DNA of 64,000 bases, taken from the NCBI GenBank assembly GCA_030141605.1, contig JAQGDQ010000037.1:749001-813000 (forward strand). Reading direction: 5' to 3'. Below, piece after piece: positions 61,301 through 64,000 of this stretch. Position 1 is the stretch's first letter, and every line of letters begins with the position of its first letter. A program made the translations under genes and the position numbers. Source of the stretch: Tubiluchus corallicola. Taxonomy: Eukaryota > Priapulida > Priapulimorpha > Priapulimorphida > Tubiluchidae. Below the pieces are notes generated by a model. That model worked only from the letters and a program-made list of their open reading frames with translations. It had not been told where the DNA came from and ran no database searches.

Positions 61301-64000
61301 ATTCATTAGAAGTATACCCCATCAGATTCAAATTATGCTAGTTCTATTCATCTAATACTTGTTCAGGTATTTGAACTTAGATTTCAGTACAAATAGACTC
61401 CTTTTTGAAAAATGTGGTAAAACAAAACATTCTTAACTGACAATACCTACAAAACTAATAACTCGTTTATTTAGACATTTCGGCTCACTTTGCATGTTAT
61501 GAGCACTGACACACTTTTAATTTGAATAAGATCAACTTGTGACTTGAATTTTTAACTTCCGTATTTCAAACTGAGAGTTGACATTATGACGAATGTGACT
61601 GCAGTTGAACATTCCAAAGATTATTATTACAATGTAATTCAACAATTTCATAGCTACAAAAAGATGTCAATTAAAATATTTTCAGAAAATTAAATGGCTA
61701 GAGTTGAAAATGCGTTAAAACCCATACCAATACAGTTTAAAGTAGAAGTATGAATTACAAATACCACAGAACAAAGTATCTTATACGCACCCATAGTGCT
61801 AAACAAACACAAGTAATTATGTGACTCATAAGGTCGTGCCATCACTAAATACCCTTTCCCTGTTTCCACTTCCTTGTAGCTCATAGATACAACACCTTCT
61901 AGTTGCAATGATTGCACGAGTTCATCCTACAATAACAAAAGCTGTGTGAAGTAAACTGTATGCTATTTTTGCTAGTGACATCTTGCTGTATAAATCAGAA
62001 AATTTTTTACATTTAATTTTAACAAATGCATCTATTTTTGTTTAACTTCATTTGAAAAAGAGAAAAAACAATAATTGTCTTATAAATAACGGTAGAGCAT
62101 TTTGCTGATAATATGACCCCTTTTAAGTGAAGCATTAACTACTGATCTCAAATGAAAGATGTTAAGCGAGTTGTAAAGATTGAACGCGAAATCTTTCAGA
62201 CACCCCATTTCAAAGCAATGTAACAACTAGAGAAAGCGAAAAAATTTTGATTTTTGAAAATAAAAACCTACGAGTTTTATCTTTGCATTATCAACTGATA
62301 CGCGTTTTACTATGACTTCACTGCCTGTTGCCATAACAACATACCGCTCTCCAGTGGCACCCGCATGAAAACTGTAAATGTCTGTAATCCCTGGAAAATA
62401 CAAAAACACATTGCCTAGAGATCCTGCAAATGTATAACACCTAATTTGAAAGTTAACTTATGCAACAAACGCAAGCTTAAAACAGCACTGAAAGCAAAAT
62501 ATGATTGGTATTGGTGTCAAAATGTAATTCAGATATTGCTGATGATCATATCATACTTAAAAGCTGACGAAAAAAATTTGTGCAGGCAGCAATAAACTCT
62601 ATTGATTTTGGCAGGACGTCAGTCATCACCGGTATCTCCAACTCCTTTAACTGCAACATTGGTTTTCCACAAGAGTGACATTACCAGTTCACAAAGTGTG
62701 CATGAATTTAAATATGCTGGTGATGGCAGTATTGTTGTGCAGCATTCATCTCCTGAGCAATGCCATAATAAAGCCAAAATTGTTGTGACACCGTACAGCA
62801 GTGGTGTTATAAATGGAGATTGGATATTGACTGTGCCCCCAATAAAACCGAAGTAGTCCCATTTGGATTTGATAATGCCCACCTGGCTCAACTTGAAAAC
62901 CCCACGATTGGAACCAAAAAATAAAATACGTGGAAGCCAGTAAAGTTCTAGGTATTATAATAGACAAACAGTTAAATTTCAGTAACCACGTGGATGAAGT
63001 TAAAAAGAGAGTCTGGCAGAGATGGCATCTTATCAAACAAATGCCATCAAACAATGTCGTAGACATAAAGGGCCAAGTCTTCAAGGTGTGGAAGCACTAC
63101 AAAAAGCTGTCATTTTACCAGTGATTGTCTAAGCATGTGTGGCATGGTTTAATACCAAGAAATCGTATTTTGATGGCATATTTTATGATTTAATGAAAAT
63201 GGTGGCAGGCACATTATTTAAACATGCAAGAGAAAAACTGGAACACATATTGGTTTAAAACATTAGACATAGAACATAACAGGTTAAAAATGCTAAGCTA
63301 TTGTGAAGATGATATGGTGCATCAACATATGGTGCTTATTTTCCAGGACAATAGACAAGTAGCTTACAAACATTTTATGAAATACCTCTGGGCAGAAACT
63401 AGTGAATATCTAAAAGAAAATAACTCAGTTATACAGTAGACCGCAGACATAGTACAACTCACATGTGATGTGCTGTTATACAAAAAATCTGAGAGTCATT
63501 CTTAATGAATCAATGGTACAGCAGATTTAGAACACAAGGACAATTATCAGCTAGCACTTTACGACCAAGAACTCTATGGTCAACCAGTAGGCACAGTTGA
63601 GGCACTTCATCAGAAAGAAAAAACAAACAACTACATGCTAGACATAACCTTTAATAGTGGTCCTTTACCAATTGATGCATACTTCACCAACACCACCAGT
63701 ACAAAGATATACCAACATATATATAAGCCCATCGGCCCATCAAAGAAAAAAAAACTATTCAAGTGGAGTTGATGACTACAGAGTCACAATTTGACCTTTA
63801 ACAGCCAGTCACTGTGATCTTTCGCAACAAATTTTTTGCTGGGAGCTAACAGTGATTAACAGACAGGTTAATTATGCCTAGTTTAATAAATGGATTAAAA
63901 AATGGTAAAGTAGTTATGCAGAGAATTTACACTCACCTGGGTAAATGTTGAGAGGAGTAGTAAATTCGACGTCACTCAAATTTGCATTCAACTGGTAAAT
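28323..64000 (-). CDS. Very large secreted repeat protein gene (partial, 42 exons), function unknown
   Basis: Forty-two exons join in one open frame from 64000 (gene continues beyond) to a TAA at 28325-28323: 5,835 nt, 1,944 residues plus stop. All introns are GT..AG and every phase agrees (28 phase 1, 11 phase 0, 2 phase 2). The three segment entries give exon positions. Architecture: propeller-like block (residues 1-327 of the visible part), degenerate modules (328-1544), a linker with two cysteine sites (1545-1641), and a second propeller-like block (1642-1944). N-glycosylation sequons are frequent, cysteines scarce, and no transmembrane segment is seen, so an extracellular protein is likely. 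The signal peptide should lie outside the window. Possible roles are extracellular matrix, egg or body coat, or adhesion; I cannot assign one. Several introns carry transposons. Confidence 0.88.
29676..29755 (+). repeat. tRNA-like (Leu/Ser-type) SINE candidate
   Basis: TGACAGCCGAGTGGT resembles a class II tRNA A box, and GTGATTCAATACC lies about 45 bp downstream where a B box is expected. There is no good acceptor-stem pairing and no terminator. It lies in an intron of the large gene, antisense. Confidence 0.3.
33640..34250 (+). pseudogene. Decayed CR1/L2-like LINE reverse transcriptase
   Basis: Frame-shifting translation gives recognisable RT landmarks in the correct order: SGFPRDQC (for GVPQGSVLG), IRVWITSN and EKPNV-like residues (for W-x-x-x-N-x-L-K-x-N-x-x-KTE), KHLLTRSSAETLVREFISSRPHYCNSVLVGLP, then a segment for the AAARLITG region. 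Stops and frameshifts are numerous. It lies in the intron between exons 36 and 37 of the large gene, antisense. Confidence 0.75.
35302..35939. mobile_element. hAT-like element, decayed copy of the 57744-58250 family
   Basis: The element begins CAGGGGTGTTAAACAATAC. Read in reverse complement, 35700-35925 matches 57845-58000 (GCATGTATTGTTGCTT, AAAATCGCTT, CTTTTCTAT, ATAAGCTTGTCAGACGC, GCCTGGCAATAA). It is therefore in the opposite orientation to that copy. AAGAC near both ends may be what is left of a target duplication. It lies between exons 34 and 35 of the large gene. Confidence 0.65.
37637..37710 (+). repeat. tRNA-derived SINE candidate
   Basis: TGAGTGATATGGCGCATGCCT resembles an A-box region, and GGGTTGCAATCTC about 40 bp downstream resembles a B box (GGTTCRANNCC) with one change. 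No clear acceptor stem. In an intron of the large gene, antisense. Confidence 0.3.
38863..39227. mobile_element. PIF/Harbinger-like MITE, inverted relative of 12922-13376
   Basis: The left end GGGCCATCC..TTTTCGGCCGATTTCGAGGAC matches the complement of the right end of the 12922-13376 element (with a 15-bp deletion), and the right end ..AACTTGATATTGTTATATGTG matches its left end. It lies in the intron between exons 31 and 32 of the large gene. Confidence 0.65.
39617..39922. mobile_element. hAT-like MITE
   Basis: The left end CAGGGATGGATTATCATTTGGGC and the complement of the right end (CAGTGCTAGATTATGACCTTTTGGG) are related inverted repeats. The flanking octamers CCCAAATC and CACAAGTC agree at six of eight positions, as expected for an old 8-bp duplication. 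It is 306 bp, between exons 30 and 31 of the large gene. Confidence 0.6.
42025..42287. mobile_element. Mariner/pogo-like MITE, TA duplication
   Basis: Ends CAGGTAGTCGTCGACTTAC and (complement of right) TAGGCAGTTGTCGACTTATG are inverted repeats, flanked by TA at 42023-42024 and 42288-42289. It is 263 bp with no ORF of interest, between exons 27 and 28 of the large gene. Confidence 0.7.
42778..43002. repeat. Tandem duplication, two copies of about 113 bp
   Basis: GCTCTAACTAAGAT, TTTTTTCTTGGTGGTTTATA and GTGTCATTTC..GAAG..GTCTGGA recur with a 113-bp offset and scattered differences. Intronic in the large gene. Confidence 0.8.
43895..43960 (+). repeat. tRNA-derived SINE candidate
   Basis: AATGGTAGTGTGCTCGCTTCC (A-box side) is followed by GGGTTCAACTC (good B-box match) about 40 bp downstream. 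The D-arm and T-arm spacing fits a tRNA, but the acceptor stem is not convincing. In an intron of the large gene, antisense. Confidence 0.4.
50492..50587. repeat. Tandem duplication, two copies of 48 bp
   Basis: TCACAGCATGATACACATCAT..CTATCCCTCACGATACGA is repeated exactly one period apart with three substitutions. Intronic in the large gene. Confidence 0.9.
51605..51900. repeat. Long intronic foldback (imperfect hairpin)
   Basis: The arms (about 51624-51741 and 51761-51878) are imperfect inverted repeats, e.g. GCACAATGAGCATGTAGTAGA against TCTATTACATGCCCATTGTG, TTGCAAGAGTT against AACTCTTGCAA, and GCCTGAAAATT against AATTTTCAGGC, with a loop of only about 19 bp. A transcript would form a long hairpin. 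It lies between exons 13 and 14 of the large gene. Confidence 0.8.
52640..53065. repeat. Minisatellite, about 4 units of 103-111 bp plus a 38-bp inner duplication
   Basis: The landmark GAGGTGACCATGGCCCAGA (or its GAGGCGACTA variant) starts at 52661, 52764, 52875, 52978 and 53016. The rest of the unit (GTCTAAATAAAGCAGTCA, GAGGAAGTCACTAAA) keeps the same order. It lies between exons 12 and 13 of the large gene. Confidence 0.85.
53814..54207. mobile_element. Pogo-like MITE
   Basis: The left end CACTCATATCTCGGTTTGCC and the complement of the right end (CACTCGTATCTCGGTTTGCC) match at 19 of 20 positions. TA precedes the left end. It is 394 bp with no transposase ORF, in the intron between exons 11 and 12 of the large gene. 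The CTCGG..-type ends suggest the pogo/Tigger group (inference). Confidence 0.7.
56853..56915 (+). repeat. tRNA-derived SINE or tRNA pseudogene
   Basis: TAGCTCAGGTGGTAGA is a near-canonical A box and D-loop (56859-56874), and GGTTCAAATTCC (56902-56913) is a canonical B box at tRNA spacing. The anticodon arm and acceptor stem do not pair well, so a SINE head or degenerate tRNA is more likely than a working tRNA gene. In an intron of the large gene, antisense. Confidence 0.5.
57744..58250. mobile_element. hAT-like element with exact 8-bp target duplication
   Basis: CTACTAAT is repeated exactly at 57736-57743 and 58251-58258. The element starts TAGGGATATTAATCATAAC and ends ATCATTTAACATCCCTA, imperfect inverted repeats of the hAT type. 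It is 507 bp with no transposase. It lies between exons 7 and 8 of the large gene. Confidence 0.85.
59391..59504. repeat. Tandem duplication, two copies of 57 bp
   Basis: AACCTTTGATGAGCAACGGG and TTTTAAAGGGTACTGATTGA are repeated one 57-bp period apart with very few differences, so the duplication is recent. Intronic in the large gene. Confidence 0.9.
59719..59752. repeat. (ATAG)n microsatellite
   Basis: Imperfect ATAG repeats, with GACAG and TACAT interruptions. Intronic. Confidence 0.85.
62590..63440 (+). pseudogene. Decayed LINE reverse transcriptase
   Basis: Pieces of an RT C-terminal half are readable across frames: a PNKTEVVPFG segment, EASKVLGIIIDKQLNFSNHVDEV (the thumb region of LINE RTs), then a stretch corresponding to the W-x-x-L..LLY region. 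Stops and frameshifts are frequent. It sits in the intron between exons 1 and 2 of the large gene, antisense to it. TE-like sequence may extend to about 63780. Confidence 0.65.

Larger units (their letters stand above)
58334..64000 (-). other. Large gene, exons 1-7 of window: EAR/propeller-like repeats
   Basis: Exons: 64000-63937 (cut by the window edge), 62390-62272, 61926-61791, 61277-61094, 60263-60157, 58986-58801, 58518-58334. Segments such as RYVVMATGSEVIVKRV, LLAVACNRG, VVYVFDGSTNTFTEYQR and LFIVQGEGPLIVFKWNG alternate 'self-reading' beta strands with F-x-W/Y-x-G turns. This is the style of EAR (EPTP) repeats of LGI and TSPEAR proteins, which fold as beta-propellers. About four to five blades are visible, so more probably lie upstream. 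The fold assignment is inference from pattern. Confidence 0.65.

Overview
This is a 64 kb piece of an invertebrate animal nuclear genome. The evidence is AT-rich DNA, spliceosomal introns with GT..AG ends throughout, animal-specific proteins (an Ovo-type zinc-finger factor with a SNAG motif, a CFAP70 axoneme protein, MOCS1 with its animal splice arrangement, a mitochondrial ribosomal protein) and many small DNA transposons and LINE remnants. I cannot name the phylum. There are no rRNA genes, CRISPR arrays or bacterial features.

Layout. (1) 397-2505, + strand: the last three coding exons of CFAP70. (2) 5404-18099, - strand: all ten coding exons of MOCS1, with an exon-9 splice donor that decides between a MoaA-only protein ending in Gly-Gly and a MoaA-MoaC fusion. 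Its 3.6 kb first intron holds a nested pair of non-LTR retrotransposons and a third LINE end. (3) 18232-19143: a non-autonomous DNA transposon between two divergent genes. (4) 19349-21890, + strand: GADD45GIP1 (mitoribosomal mL64/CRIF1), three exons. (5) 22666-23790, - strand: an OVOL homologue whose coding sequence is one exon, with a cluster of CAGGTG/ACAGGTA sites 1.7-2.5 kb upstream. (6) 28323 to beyond 64000, - strand: one very large gene. I could join 42 exons in one uninterrupted frame (1,944 residues plus stop), and its 5' end lies outside the window.

The large gene is the most interesting content. Its product reads as an extracellular, sequon-rich protein with three parts: an N-terminal block of EAR/propeller-like repeats, about 1,200 residues of a degenerate 35-55-residue module built around a [VIL][ND]G-x-[DN][ILV]-x-x-[LFY] signature, and a second propeller-like block ending at a stop codon. 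In most of the central region one exon carries one module. I do not recognise the full architecture from any named family, and its function is open.

The introns hold many mobile elements: hAT-like elements (two with exact 8-bp target duplications), PIF/Harbinger-like and pogo/mariner-like MITEs, long foldbacks, a minisatellite and tRNA-derived SINE candidates. Every LINE fragment seen inside a gene is antisense to that gene.
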